NCBI RefSeq assembly: GCF_000934745.1
Contig: NZ_JYNO01000004.1
Coordinates: 62,001 to 126,000 of the forward strand
Length of the DNA stretch: 64,000 nt
Direction: 5' to 3'
DNA from: Desulfonatronum thioautotrophicum
GTDB taxonomy: Bacteria; Desulfobacterota; Desulfovibrionia; Desulfovibrionales; Desulfonatronaceae
Shown here: positions 1 through 8,911 of the stretch, one piece after another
How positions within the stretch are numbered: position 1 is the stretch's first letter
How the letters are laid out: the number at the start of each line of letters is the position of its first letter
The notes under the pieces: model-generated
Databases searched by the model: none
Told to the model about the DNA's origin: nothing
What the model saw: the letters and a program-made list of their open reading frames with translations, nothing else
Position numbers and translations under genes: made by a program

Positions 1-332
1 GGTTGGCCAACCGCATGCTGGAAAACAAGGGCTGGCAGAAGAGCAGCGGCGGTCGCGACCTGGGGGCGCGAATCCTGCATGATCTCCAAAAGTGGGGGCA
101 GGTCATGGGGGTGTTTGCGGACAAGCCGGAACAATGGCTGGAGCAGTTGAAACAGACCCGGATCTTGCGCAACAACCTGGATGTCTCCCAGGTGGAGCAG
201 CTGCTTGCCGCCCGACAGGATGCCCGTCTGGCCAGGGATTTCCAACGGGCCGACACGCTGCGCGCCGAACTGAGCACCATGGGCGTAGCGGTCCGGGACA
301 CACCGGACGGTCAACGTTGGGACGTACTCTAG
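1..332 (+). CDS. cysS: Cysteinyl-tRNA synthetase, C-terminal part (5' end outside window)
   Basis: About 109 residues of the C-terminal end are present, reading in from the window edge and ending at TAG 330-332. The segment has the pattern of the C-terminal helical region of CysRS: an ILHDLQKWGQVMGVF-like helix followed by LLAARQDARLARDFQRADTLRAEL and a closing GVAVRDTPDGQRW motif, which is characteristic of this family. The enzyme charges tRNA-Cys in the cytoplasm. The catalytic domain lies upstream of the window, so completeness cannot be judged. I see no clear terminator directly after the stop; a palindromic repeat element begins about 60 bases downstream. Confidence 0.9.
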   Translation, partial: LANRMLENKGWQKSSGGRDLGARILHDLQKWGQVMGVFADKPEQWLEQLKQTRILRNNLDVSQVEQLLAARQDARLARDFQRADTLRAELSTMGVAVRDTPDGQRWDVL

Positions 333-390
333 CCATTATTGATGGTGGCAACATTCGGCAGCGATCGTCTTCCTCACCGAAAAAATTGTC

Positions 391-601
391 GGGATGGTTC
401 AGAATTGGGTGACAAATCTGTGTATGGGGATTGGTTGCCCCACTGTAGGGGCGCACCTGTGTGTGCGCCCATTGGAGATTTCGCCTTAACCCGTAATGGG
501 CGGACACACAGGTCCGCCCCTACGGCACAACGTCACCCGTCACGGTCAATCCGGATGTCCGAAAAAAAGTAAACAAAATAATTCGACGTATGAACCATCC
601 C
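391..601. repeat. Palindromic repeat element with GGGATGGTTC / GAACCATCCC ends (copy A)
   Basis: This 211-base element starts with GGGATGGTTC (391-400) and ends with the exact reverse complement GAACCATCCC (592-601). Inside are two hairpin arms beginning GTAGGGGCGCACCTGTG and, inverted, ending GGTCCGCCCCTAC. The arms differ by the words GCGCAC and GCGGAC. A second copy lies at 51927-52176 with the arm words exchanged, and the right-hand end recurs at 42218 and 43525. It fills most of the 405-base gap between cysS and the kinase gene. It carries no coding capacity that I believe. It resembles a non-autonomous mobile element. Confidence 0.7.
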
Positions 602-737
602 AAATTGTCCGCCATTGATTCCACATGCACATTTTTTCAACACGGAGTCGTTCGTACGAATCTGCTGGATTTGATGGCAGCTTGGGGCAGCCCACCCAAA
701 GACGGAGTGTACACCCGTCGCGTGCACCTGGAGGGAG

Positions 738-2489
738 ATGGGGGCGTGTCAGCACACTGGATGGAACCTCAAACTCCCTGAGTCGGTCATGAGAACGTTG
801 CGCGAACAGGCCGAGGCCCGGATTACCGAGCACGATCTTCTGCCCGTGGAGAAGATGTCCCCGGCGGAGATCAAGGAACTGATCCATGATTACCAGGTGC
901 ATCAGTTCGAATTGCAGATCCAGAACGAAGAGCTGCGACGGACGCAGAATCTGCTTGAACAGGCCAGAGACCGTTTCGATCAGCTCTTCAACGTCGCTCC
1001 TGTCGGCTATTTGGTGCTGGAGGATCACGGTGTGATCCTCCAGGTCAACGAGACCTTTGCCAATATGGTCGGCCTCCCGGTGCAGAAGATTCATGGACAG
1101 TCTCTGAGCAACTTTCTTTCCCCCGAGGATCGCAAGATTTTTTTGGGACGATTCCGGGCATTTTTCCGGAGTCCGGATGGAAAAGTCATGGATCTGGCCC
1201 TGGCCGGAGTCGAGGGTGTCCTGCCGGTCCGTTGCATCGGCCGACGGGAGTATGGGGCAATGCCCTCCGCTTCATGGGGGGAGCAGGCTTTTCTGCTATT
1301 GATTCTCAGTGACATTCGCGGACAGGTTGCGGCCGAGGAGGCCCTGCGCCGCAGCGAGGAGCGCAACCGGGCAATGTTGCGGGCTGTTCCGGACGCTATG
1401 TTTTTGCATTGTCGCAGCGGAGCCTACCTTGACTGCCGTTCCTCCAACCCGGATCAACTCCCAGCCTCTCCCGAAACCTTGTCCGGCAAGCGACTGGACG
1501 AGGTCCTGCCTCTTGACCTTGCCGAGGAAATGTTGGGTCGATTCGCGGATGCCATGGCTTCCGGGGAGACCCAGATGCTGGAGTATGAGCTGGACCAGGG
1601 TCTTGGAAAACGAGTTTTCGAGGCCCGGATTACCCCGGTAGATGCCCAACAACTCCTGACCATTGTTCGTGATGTGACCCAGCAGCGCAAAATGGAAGAT
1701 GTGCTCTTGCGACGCGAACGCGAATTCCGAGGTCTCTCGGAAAGGCTGCAGTTGGAGTTGTCACGACGGGAGCACCTGGAGGAACTCAAGGACAATGTGG
1801 CCCGGATCGTGCGTCACGACTTGAAGAGTCCGCTCAATGCGGTGATCAATCTGCCGTCGCTCATCGCGGAGTCGGAAACGCTCTCTGACCATGGCCTGGA
1901 AATGCTGAGCATGATCAGTATCTCCGGACACAAGATGCTGAATCTGCTCAATGAATCCGTACAGCTCTACAAGCTGGAGGCCGGGGACTACACTTTTCAG
2001 GGGGAATGGCTGGAGCTGGATCAGGAGATCCATCGGGTCGGACAGGAAGTGGAACATCTGCTTCGGAGAAAGCGGATTCAGCTGCATATCGAACATGGAA
2101 AACACGGCACTGAACAGATGGACACGTCCCGGGTTTATGGAGACAAGGCCATTCTGCCGTTTTTGTTGTCCAATTTGATCAAAAATGCCGTTGAAGCCGC
2201 ACCGGAGGACACCACCGTCACGGTTCGGGTAGCCATGGACCTCCCACCGGAACGCCATGAACCGGAGATCCGATTGGAACTGCATAACTGGGGTACGGTT
2301 CCCGAAGCGATTCGGAGCACGTTTTTTGAGAAGTACGCCACCCATGGAAAACCAGACGGCACCGGCTTGGGCACGTACTCGGCCATGCTCATCGCCCAGG
2401 CCCATCGCGGAACCATTGCCATGACCACCTCCGACGAGCGGGGGACGACCATTACCATCCGCTTGCCGCAACCAGTATCCTCGGCATGA
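738..2489 (+). CDS. PAS-domain sensor histidine kinase
   Basis: This is a probable cytoplasmic histidine kinase that autophosphorylates and passes phosphate to a response regulator. The N-terminal 75 residues are a charged helical region (VHQFELQIQNEELRRTQ). Two PAS-type domains follow, at about residues 78-200 (RFDQLFNVAPVGYLVLE) and 205-320 (RSEERNRAMLRAVPDAMF). The dimerisation/phosphoacceptor helix with H-box RHDLKSPLNA is near residue 361. The ATPase domain has an N-box (LIKNAVEAAP) and a G-box (GTGLGTYSAML). No membrane segment is seen. ATG 738 has GGAGG only three bases upstream; ATG 789 is an equally plausible start but lacks a clear ribosome site. No response regulator gene adjoins it, so the partner and signal are unknown. 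Confidence 0.88.
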   Translation: MGACQHTGWNLKLPESVMRTLREQAEARITEHDLLPVEKMSPAEIKELIHDYQVHQFELQIQNEELRRTQNLLEQARDRFDQLFNVAPVGYLVLEDHGVILQVNETFANMVGLPVQKIHGQSLSNFLSPEDRKIFLGRFRAFFRSPDGKVMDLALAGVEGVLPVRCIGRREYGAMPSASWGEQAFLLLILSDIRGQVAAEEALRRSEERNRAMLRAVPDAMFLHCRSGAYLDCRSSNPDQLPASPETLSGKRLDEVLPLDLAEEMLGRFADAMASGETQMLEYELDQGLGKRVFEARITPVDAQQLLTIVRDVTQQRKMEDVLLRREREFRGLSERLQLELSRREHLEELKDNVARIVRHDLKSPLNAVINLPSLIAESETLSDHGLEMLSMISISGHKMLNLLNESVQLYKLEAGDYTFQGEWLELDQEIHRVGQEVEHLLRRKRIQLHIEHGKHGTEQMDTSRVYGDKAILPFLLSNLIKNAVEAAPEDTTVTVRVAMDLPPERHEPEIRLELHNWGTVPEAIRSTFFEKYATHGKPDGTGLGTYSAMLIAQAHRGTIAMTTSDERGTTITIRLPQPVSSA

Positions 2490-2512
2490 GGGCGCAGCCT
2501 GGAGGTTGGATT

Positions 2513-3892
2513 GTGACGACACCCCTTTTCGTGCGGATCTGTTGCTGCCTGGCTGTGGCGTTGATGGTATCCGCGTGCGCGCCCAAATTGCCGCCGCCGG
2601 GCGAGGTCCTGGACCTGCGCCTGCTGCCCCAGAACGCTGCCCGTTACGTGCCCATGCCGGAGGATAACCAGCCCCTGATTTCTCCCATGCAGCAGGAGCA
2701 ATTGGCCCAAACATTTCGCACGCGATACTTTGCGCCGTGGGATGACCGGGAAGTGAGTAGTGATGATGGTCCGGACCTGTTCTGGGGATTACGCCGCTAC
2801 CGGGACAGGATTGTTTTTGGTGAAAATCTTCTGCCTGTCCCGGAGGGTTGGCTGGAAGAGATGACCCGGCGCACTGCACCGGATTCCTTTCCCGCCCTGG
2901 TCCATCCGGCGGTGACCGTCACCCCGACGTCGCTTCGCGTTTTGCCGTCCCATAAGCCGGTATTCAACAATCCAGCTGCGCCCGGACAGGGTTTTCCCTT
3001 TGACATGCTTCAGAATTCCCTGATCCCGGCGGGAACACCTGTTCGGGTGGTGCATGCCTCCCCGGACGGCGACTGGTATCTGGCAATGGCCCCGCACGTT
3101 TCCGGATGGGTGCGTCCCTGGGAAGTGGCCTGGGTGGATCAGCCCGTGATGGAAGCGATGCGGGATGCGGATCTGGTCGCGGTGACCCGTGATGGAGAGG
3201 TCCTGCGGACCGCGCAAGGCATGTATGCCCTGCACGGGCGAGTGGGCATGCTCCTGCCGCTGTGTCCTCTGCCCGCGCCTGCCGGGACCATTGCCGTGCA
3301 GGCTCCGCAACGTCGGGCCGACGGGTGGGCGGAGCTCAAATGCGGCTTTATCGCGGACAGCGCCATAGAATCCTGGCCACTGCCGGCAACTTGGGGCCGG
3401 TATGTTCGTGTTCTGGACGGCCTTCTGGGGCAACCCTACGGCTGGGGCGGAATGTATGAGAACCGGGACTGTTCCGCGCTGATCCAGGATGTGCAGGCTC
3501 TGTTTGGCATTGCTCTGCCCAGAAATTCCCGGGCCCAGGCTCTGGCGGGGAGGGTTGTGGATCTTGCAGGGCTTGATGCGGCACAAAAGGAACAACGCAT
3601 ACTGGAGCTTGGCGTGCCTTTATTAACCATCGTCAACATGCCGGGTCACGTGCTGCTGTACCTCGGTCCGGACCCGGTCTCAGGCCGCCCCGTGATGCTG
3701 CATGCCCTTTGGGGTTTGCGCATCCAGGAACCGCGAGCCTGGAGGGCGCAACACGCCACGCCCGGCCGTTGGGTTCTGGGGCGAACCGTGATCACCACGT
3801 TGACCCCCGGGGCGGAGCTTCCCGGACTGCTCAGGCCCGAAGGAATGCTGGTGGAGCGGGTAACCAGCATGACCATTCTGGTCGATCCATAG
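2513..3892 (+). CDS. SH3/NlpC-P60 family lipoprotein peptidase
   Basis: This is a predicted lipid-anchored cell-wall endopeptidase of the NlpC/P60 family, cleaving peptide stems of murein in the envelope. I choose GTG 2513 because GGAGG (2501-2505) lies seven bases upstream and the product then begins with a clean lipoprotein signal (VRICCCLAVALMVSAC, lipobox VSAC). ATG 2486, overlapping the kinase stop, is the alternative and would add nine residues. The middle has SH3-like segments (GTPVRVVHASPDGDWYLA). The C-terminal peptidase shows the catalytic cysteine in GMYENRDCSALIQD and the histidine in MPGHVLLYLG. It overlaps or abuts the upstream kinase gene, which suggests co-transcription. Confidence 0.88.
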   Translation: MTTPLFVRICCCLAVALMVSACAPKLPPPGEVLDLRLLPQNAARYVPMPEDNQPLISPMQQEQLAQTFRTRYFAPWDDREVSSDDGPDLFWGLRRYRDRIVFGENLLPVPEGWLEEMTRRTAPDSFPALVHPAVTVTPTSLRVLPSHKPVFNNPAAPGQGFPFDMLQNSLIPAGTPVRVVHASPDGDWYLAMAPHVSGWVRPWEVAWVDQPVMEAMRDADLVAVTRDGEVLRTAQGMYALHGRVGMLLPLCPLPAPAGTIAVQAPQRRADGWAELKCGFIADSAIESWPLPATWGRYVRVLDGLLGQPYGWGGMYENRDCSALIQDVQALFGIALPRNSRAQALAGRVVDLAGLDAAQKEQRILELGVPLLTIVNMPGHVLLYLGPDPVSGRPVMLHALWGLRIQEPRAWRAQHATPGRWVLGRTVITTLTPGAELPGLLRPEGMLVERVTSMTILVDP

Positions 3893-3923
3893 CCGCGGAT
3901 CTCCTGCAAGGCTACCGCCCGTT

Positions 3924-4970
3924 TCAGACGGCCACGTTGCTTCTGGTCTTCAAGAGTCCCTTGGCCATGGACTCCATGGCATGCAAAAAGGAAAAGACCT
4001 GAAGCAGTTTGTGTAAATTGAACCGCCTGGTCACGCCGGCAGCCCGCAACTCTTCCAGACGCAACTCAAAGGCGTCCACGGCTTTTTCCAGTTCGTCCAG
4101 GGCGGCGTCACGGCCCTCGCCGATGGAAACCATGACTTCGCTCACTGCCTGGACCAGTTCCCGGACCTGGGCGGCCATGATGATCTCGTACCCCTCCCCC
4201 TCATCAAAATCGTTGAGCACGTGCAGCATGGCCCGCATTTGCTCCACGCAGTTTTCCAAAGCCGTCACCCGACGACTCAATGCATCGAGGTCCTCCGAGG
4301 AAACCAGCCGCTCGTGTCCCAGGGCTTTGGTCAGAAGTTCACGGGCCTGCCGGGATCTGGCGTTGATGTCGTGCAGCAGATCCGACGGTACTGCGGTTTG
4401 CCGGGAAAGAAAGGCTTCAACCAGTATCGTGGCGCAGCGTGATGCCTCGGCGAAATTGTCGCGCATTTGTTCACGCAAGGTGCTGCCGGCCCGGTGCGGC
4501 CAGATCAGGACCGTGACCAGGAACGCACTGCCGACCCCAATGCCGATTTCCAGGATGCGATAGATTCCGAAGAGGATTTTCCGCTCCTCTTCGCTGCCGG
4601 CGACCACGAGGATCACCACGGTGATCGCGGCCATGGTGTAGCGTGGGTTATAGCGGGTCATGTACGCGCAGAATCCGACGGACAGCAGCAATCCCAAAGC
4701 CGTGGGCCAGCCGGGGCCGGGGAGGGTCAGCAGCGTGAGCAATCCGATGGCTGCCCCAATGGCCGTTCCGGTCAGGCGATTCCAACACATTTGCAAGGAA
4801 TCCGCGACGTTGATCTGCATGACGATCACCGCGGAAAGCACTCCCCAGAAGCCGTATGCCAGGCCGAAGGCCGTTACGATGGTGTAGGCCAGGACTGCGG
4901 CCAGGCCTGTTTTTATGCCGTGCCGCAGGTGCTCTGAGAAAAAACGATGTTGACCAATCCATGAAGCCAC
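3924..4970 (-). CDS. FUSC-family (aromatic acid exporter-like) membrane protein
   Basis: The protein has an N-terminal block of five to six hydrophobic segments (HGIKTGLAAVLAYTIVTAFG, AIGAAIGLLTLLTLPGPGW, YTMAAITVVILVV, IGIGVGSAFLVTVLIWPHRAG), followed by a long charged helical cytoplasmic region. This is the layout of FUSC/ArAE proteins, which are associated with export of aromatic acids or other toxic compounds. The longer open frame begins at 5108, but GTG 4970 has AAGGAGG a few bases upstream and starts right before the first conserved segment, so I use it; the product is 348 residues. It is divergent from the ech operon. The substrate is unknown. Confidence 0.8.
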   Translation of the reverse strand: MASWIGQHRFFSEHLRHGIKTGLAAVLAYTIVTAFGLAYGFWGVLSAVIVMQINVADSLQMCWNRLTGTAIGAAIGLLTLLTLPGPGWPTALGLLLSVGFCAYMTRYNPRYTMAAITVVILVVAGSEEERKILFGIYRILEIGIGVGSAFLVTVLIWPHRAGSTLREQMRDNFAEASRCATILVEAFLSRQTAVPSDLLHDINARSRQARELLTKALGHERLVSSEDLDALSRRVTALENCVEQMRAMLHVLNDFDEGEGYEIIMAAQVRELVQAVSEVMVSIGEGRDAALDELEKAVDAFELRLEELRAAGVTRRFNLHKLLQVFSFLHAMESMAKGLLKTRSNVAV

Positions 4971-5173
4971 AGATTCCTCCTTGGAATTCCGGTGCCGTGG
5001 TTGTGCGCCTCCAGGGTAAAAATGGCAAGCCCGATGGGTCGGTGCAGCGGGAAGGCAGGAGCAGTTAGTTTTATTATTTTGAAATTCGTATGCAAAAGGG
5101 TAAAGCATTCAACTTGGGGTTGACGGAAACATGGCCATCCGGCATAGGGTTGCCTAAACTATGGTTGAGGAGG

Positions 5174-5211
5174 CCCGCAGGCTGCGGGAACGGGGAGAAC
5201 CCGGCTTTTTT
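5174..5211 (+). terminator. Possible leader attenuator ahead of echA
   Basis: A six-pair hairpin (CCCGCA 5174-5179 with TGCGGG 5183-5188) and a weaker four-pair hairpin (CGGG/CCCG) lie just before a run of six T (5206-5211), 28 bases upstream of the echA start. The gene on the other side is divergent, so this is not a terminator for it. It could attenuate ech transcription or be chance structure. Confidence 0.3.
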
Positions 5212-5239
5212 GTAACCCTTTCACCCTATTGGAGAAGGT

Positions 5240-7162
5240 ATGCCTGATACCCTCCTGTTTATCCTGGTAGTGGTCCCGTTTATTGCGGCACTGGGACTCT
5301 ACGCGCTGCGGATCGAATCCCTGCGCATGGTTTTGGTTTTGGCCACTGCGGTTCTCTTGACGGGTTCCTCGCTGGCCTTGTTCTCCCACGAAACCGTTGC
5401 CTTCTCAACGACGCTGCTGGGGGTCAATCCGCAGCCGTTGATCGTGCTCCTGGATTTCGTGGTGCTGTTCATCATCTTAGCGGTGGGGCTCAGCGCGAAG
5501 CATCGCCTGATCATCTACCTTGCCGGGGCGCAGATTGTGCTTCTGGCCATTTTCAAGCTGGTGTCGCCGGCGGAGGCGACGGGACAGGCCATGTTCCTTG
5601 TCGATCCCTTGGCCAAACTGATGGTGTTCGTGGTCAGCGTTGTTGGTTCCGTCATCATCCTTCACGCGTTGCCCTACATGAAGAATCATGAAGAGCACCT
5701 GCACCTGACGACATCGCGGCAACCGCAGTTTTTCGCGGTAATGGTCCTGTTTCTTGGGGCAATGAACGGTTTGGTTCTCACCAACGACCTGGGTAATTTT
5801 TACTTTTTCTTTGAAGTCACCACGCTGTGCTCTTTTCTGCTGATCCGGCATGACCTCACGGATGAAGCCAAGGCCAACTCCCTGCGGGCATTGTGGATCA
5901 ACAGCCTTGGTGGTCTGGCCCTGCTGATCGGCCTGCTCTGGATCTCCCTGGATCTGGGCACGGTCAACATTCAGCAGATTCTGGCCCAAACCCCTGAAGC
6001 CGCCTTCCTGCTGCTGCCCATCGGTCTGCTGTGCTTCGCCGGACTGACCAAGGCCGCGCAGCTGCCGTTCCAGAGCTGGCTGCTGGGCGCCATGGTTGCC
6101 CCAACGCCGACTTCGGCCCTGTTGCACTCGGCCACGATGGTCAAGGCCGGGGTGTATCTGTTCCTGCGTTTTTCACCGGCCTATTCCGGAACGTTTTTTT
6201 CCACGACCGTGGCTTTCGTGGGCGGCTTCACGTTTTTGGCCGCCGCGGCATTGGCCATCAGCCAGTCCAACGGGAAAAAGATTCTGGCCTACTCCACGGT
6301 GAGCAACCTGGGGCTGATTATCGCCTGTGCCGGTATCGGTACTCCGGCGGCCATTGCCGCGGGCATGTTCCTGATCATGTTCCATGCCGTGAGCAAGGCC
6401 CTGATCTTCCTCTGCGTCGGAACCATTGAACAACGTATCGCCAGCCGGGATATTGAAGACATGCGCGGCCTGTATGCGATCATGCCCGTAACCGCGATCA
6501 TCACCGTATTGGGCGCCTTGACCATGATCCTGCCGCCATTCGGCATGCTTCTGGGCAAGTGGATGGCCATTGAGGCTTCGGCGCACAACATTCTGCTGGT
6601 GATCATTCTTGCCTTGGGCAGTGCGATCACCGTTCTGTACTGGGCGCGCTGGGCCGGCTTGTTCATGTCCTATCCGTTCAAGGGAAGGATCTATCCCGAG
6701 TCGCAGCCGGCATTGACCCGGCTGCCGCTGCTGGGTTTGATCGGCGGCGCCTTGCTGCTGTCTTTCTACGCACCGGCCATTTACAATTCCCTGATCTATC
6801 CGGCAATCTCCGTGCTTCCGCTGGCCCTCGTGGACGCGGTTCCGGCAACCTCCTGGGGTATCTTGGTTCTGGATCGCGGATCGTTTCCGGTGATCCCCCT
6901 GTTCCTCGTCGCCGCCCTGGGGTTGTTCGCCGCGATCTACTTCTATAAGCTGGCTGGCAAGGTCAAACCCACCGGGCCCTATCTGTCCGGGGCGCAGACT
7001 CCGGATGACCCATCCGCGTACGCCGGCCCGATGCGTCAGTCCATTGTCCCGTCATCGTCCAACTACTACCTGGAGAAGATCTTTGGTGAAGCCACCATCA
7101 ACCGCTGGGTGAACACCGCGGCGATTGTGCTGATTCTCCTGATGCTCGGAGGGGGGCTCTAA
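5240..7162 (+). CDS. echA: Ech hydrogenase subunit EchA, NuoL/MrpA-like proton channel subunit
   Basis: This is the large membrane subunit of an energy-converting (Ech) [NiFe] hydrogenase, related to NuoL/HyfB antiporter-type subunits, and is thought to translocate H+ or Na+. The 640-residue product is almost entirely membrane helices. The conserved antiporter core is visible at about residues 180-310: TNDLGNFYFFFEVTTLCSF with its glutamate, then LTKAAQLPFQSWLLGAM and ALLHSATMVKAGVYL with the channel lysines. The start has GGAGAAGG just upstream. It is the first gene of echABCDEF, followed two bases later by echB. It could generically be called a proton-conducting transporter subunit, but the downstream order fixes the Ech assignment. 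Confidence 0.93.
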   Translation: MPDTLLFILVVVPFIAALGLYALRIESLRMVLVLATAVLLTGSSLALFSHETVAFSTTLLGVNPQPLIVLLDFVVLFIILAVGLSAKHRLIIYLAGAQIVLLAIFKLVSPAEATGQAMFLVDPLAKLMVFVVSVVGSVIILHALPYMKNHEEHLHLTTSRQPQFFAVMVLFLGAMNGLVLTNDLGNFYFFFEVTTLCSFLLIRHDLTDEAKANSLRALWINSLGGLALLIGLLWISLDLGTVNIQQILAQTPEAAFLLLPIGLLCFAGLTKAAQLPFQSWLLGAMVAPTPTSALLHSATMVKAGVYLFLRFSPAYSGTFFSTTVAFVGGFTFLAAAALAISQSNGKKILAYSTVSNLGLIIACAGIGTPAAIAAGMFLIMFHAVSKALIFLCVGTIEQRIASRDIEDMRGLYAIMPVTAIITVLGALTMILPPFGMLLGKWMAIEASAHNILLVIILALGSAITVLYWARWAGLFMSYPFKGRIYPESQPALTRLPLLGLIGGALLLSFYAPAIYNSLIYPAISVLPLALVDAVPATSWGILVLDRGSFPVIPLFLVAALGLFAAIYFYKLAGKVKPTGPYLSGAQTPDDPSAYAGPMRQSIVPSSSNYYLEKIFGEATINRWVNTAAIVLILLMLGGGL

Positions 7163-7163
7163 A

Positions 7164-8021
7164 ATGACAAGCGTTCAAGTATTCTTGGCATTGATCGCGG
7201 CACTTTTTTTGGCGCCCATGGCCGTTGGCGTGCTCACCGGAGTGGACAGGAGGATCACGGCCCGGTTGCAGTCCCGTCTGGGGCCGCCCATTTTGCAGCC
7301 GTTTTATGACATCGGAAAGCTGCTGGGCAAGGAACCAATGCTCGCCAACCATTGGCTGGCCTTCTGTTCCTTCCTCTACCTGGCCGGAGCCGTAACCTCG
7401 GTCGTGCTTTTTTTCCTGCAGGCAGACCTTCTCTTGATTTTCTTCGTGCAGGCCGTCGGTTCGGTCTTTCTGGTGATCGGAGCATTAACCGTGCCCTCCC
7501 CGTACAGCCAGATCGGAGCACACCGGGAACTGCTGCAGATCATTGCCTATGAACCGCTGTTGATCCTGGTCATCGTGGGCATTTTTCTGGCTACCGGCAG
7601 CTTCAAGATCGAGGCAGTCTATGCCATGGAGCAGCCCCTGCTCTTCAAGCTTCCGCTGCTGTTCCTGGTGCTGGGTATTGCCCTGACCATCAAACTGCGT
7701 AAATCTCCTTTTGACATTTCCGCGTCGCACCACGCGCACCAGGAAATCGTCCGAGGGGTCTATACGGAATACTCCGGTCCCTACCTGGCCATCGTGGAAA
7801 TCGCGCACTGGTTCGAGATTGTCCTGATCCTGTGCCTCTTGTCCCTGTTCTGGTCCACGGGCGTCGTCGGCCTGGTGCTGCTCCTGGGTATTACGTATTT
7901 CGTAGAAATCCTGGTCGATAATACAACCTCGCGGATGACTTGGCGCTGGATGCTTGGAACCGCCTGGATCACCGGCATCACATTCTCCTTGATCAACCTG
8001 CTCTGGCTCTACTACGGGTAA
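7164..8021 (+). CDS. echB: Ech hydrogenase subunit EchB, NuoH-like
   Basis: This NuoH/HyfC-like membrane subunit connects the hydrophilic hydrogenase arm to the membrane part. The 285-residue protein has about eight hydrophobic segments and the typical cytoplasmic loop LGPPILQPFYDIGKLLGKE near residues 40-58. It also carries the conserved acidic loop KSPFDISASHHAHQEI followed by YTEYSGPYLAIVEIAHWFEI. The start follows GGAGGGGGG at the end of echA with only one base between the genes, indicating translational coupling. Length and order agree with known ech operons. Confidence 0.93.
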   Translation: MTSVQVFLALIAALFLAPMAVGVLTGVDRRITARLQSRLGPPILQPFYDIGKLLGKEPMLANHWLAFCSFLYLAGAVTSVVLFFLQADLLLIFFVQAVGSVFLVIGALTVPSPYSQIGAHRELLQIIAYEPLLILVIVGIFLATGSFKIEAVYAMEQPLLFKLPLLFLVLGIALTIKLRKSPFDISASHHAHQEIVRGVYTEYSGPYLAIVEIAHWFEIVLILCLLSLFWSTGVVGLVLLLGITYFVEILVDNTTSRMTWRWMLGTAWITGITFSLINLLWLYYG

Positions 8022-8026
8022 ATCTT

Positions 8027-8464
8027 ATGAATATACTTTCCAACTTCCTGCAAACATCCCGGATCAAATCGCCCTGGGTGCTGCATTTCGATTGTGGCAG
8101 CTGCAACGGATGCGATATTGAGACCTTGGCCGTGCTTACTCCCGTCTATGACGTGGAGCGTTTTGGAATCATCAACATGGGCAACCCCAAGCATGCGGAC
8201 GTCTTTCTTGTCACGGGCACGGTGAATCACCGCAACAAGAAAGTGCTCAAGAATCTCTATGATCAGATGCCGCAACCCCGGGCGGTCATTGCCATCGGGG
8301 CTTGCGGGTTGTCCGGCGGAGTGTTTCGTGACGCTCCGAATGTCGTCGGCGGCGTGGACAAGGTCATCCCCGTGGATGTCTATGTCCCCGGTTGTCCGCC
8401 TAAACCCGAAGCGATCATCGACGGCGTGGTCAAGGCGCTGGAACTGTTCGCCGCCAAGTCGTAA
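8027..8464 (+). CDS. echC: Ech hydrogenase small subunit EchC, NuoB-like
   Basis: This is the small [4Fe-4S] electron-transfer subunit of the hydrogenase, homologous to NuoB. From ATG 8027 the product is 145 residues, the usual length. The cluster ligands are visible as FDCGSCNGCD (residues 21-30), the cysteine in IGACGLSGG and the PGCPPKPE motif near the C-terminus. The open frame extends upstream to 7940, but that region overlaps echB and does not look like family sequence. The gap to echB is five bases. Confidence 0.94.
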   Translation: MNILSNFLQTSRIKSPWVLHFDCGSCNGCDIETLAVLTPVYDVERFGIINMGNPKHADVFLVTGTVNHRNKKVLKNLYDQMPQPRAVIAIGACGLSGGVFRDAPNVVGGVDKVIPVDVYVPGCPPKPEAIIDGVVKALELFAAKS

Positions 8465-8475
8465 GGAGCTCTCCA

Positions 8476-8880
8476 ATGGCTGAAGCGAAAACCACTGAAA
8501 AAAAGATTCCCGTCCTGGCAACCCAGACGGTTGAAAACGATAACCTGAAGGCCGAGATTCAACGGCTCAAGTCCGAGGGTTTCCGCCTCGTGACCCTGAC
8601 CTGCGTGGACCTGGATGAAGAACATGTCGACCTGTTGTACTCCTTTGACAAGGATCTGGAGATGGTCCATCTGCGGATGCACCAACCCAAAAGCAATCCG
8701 GCGCCGTCAATTTCCGATATCCTGTTTGCGGCCTTTCTCGTGGAAAACGAGATCCAGGACCAGTTCGGCATCTGCTTTGACGGACTGGTGCTGAATTTTG
8801 AAAACTATCTGTACCTGGAAGAGGAAGTGGCCAGGACACCGTTTTGCAAGTACAGCGTCATTCGCAAGGACGCGCAATAA
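8476..8880 (+). CDS. echD: Ech hydrogenase subunit EchD, NuoC-like
   Basis: This 134-residue hydrophilic subunit corresponds in position to EchD, the NuoC-like structural partner of the large subunit. Little motif content is expected in this subunit. The NuoC-type pattern is visible at FRLVTLTCVDLDEEHVDLLYSFDKDLEMVHLRM and the DILFAAFLVENEIQDQFGI helix, which corresponds to the conserved acidic end of NuoC proteins. AAGGAG stands upstream of ATG 8476, eleven bases after echC. The assignment rests on operon position plus the weak NuoC pattern. Confidence 0.88.
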   Translation: MAEAKTTEKKIPVLATQTVENDNLKAEIQRLKSEGFRLVTLTCVDLDEEHVDLLYSFDKDLEMVHLRMHQPKSNPAPSISDILFAAFLVENEIQDQFGICFDGLVLNFENYLYLEEEVARTPFCKYSVIRKDAQ

Positions 8881-8911
8881 CCATTTTTTTTGAACTTTCC
8901 GAGGAGTTTTT

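Noticed and set aside
1761-2879. 372-codon minus-strand frame over the kinase/lipoprotein junction
   Set aside because: It spans two well-supported plus-strand genes and has no coherent domain.
5118-5160. Sigma-54 or sigma-70 promoter upstream of echA
   Set aside because: GG and GC are nine rather than ten bases apart for sigma-54, and the -10 for the TTGACG box is weak; not enough to call.
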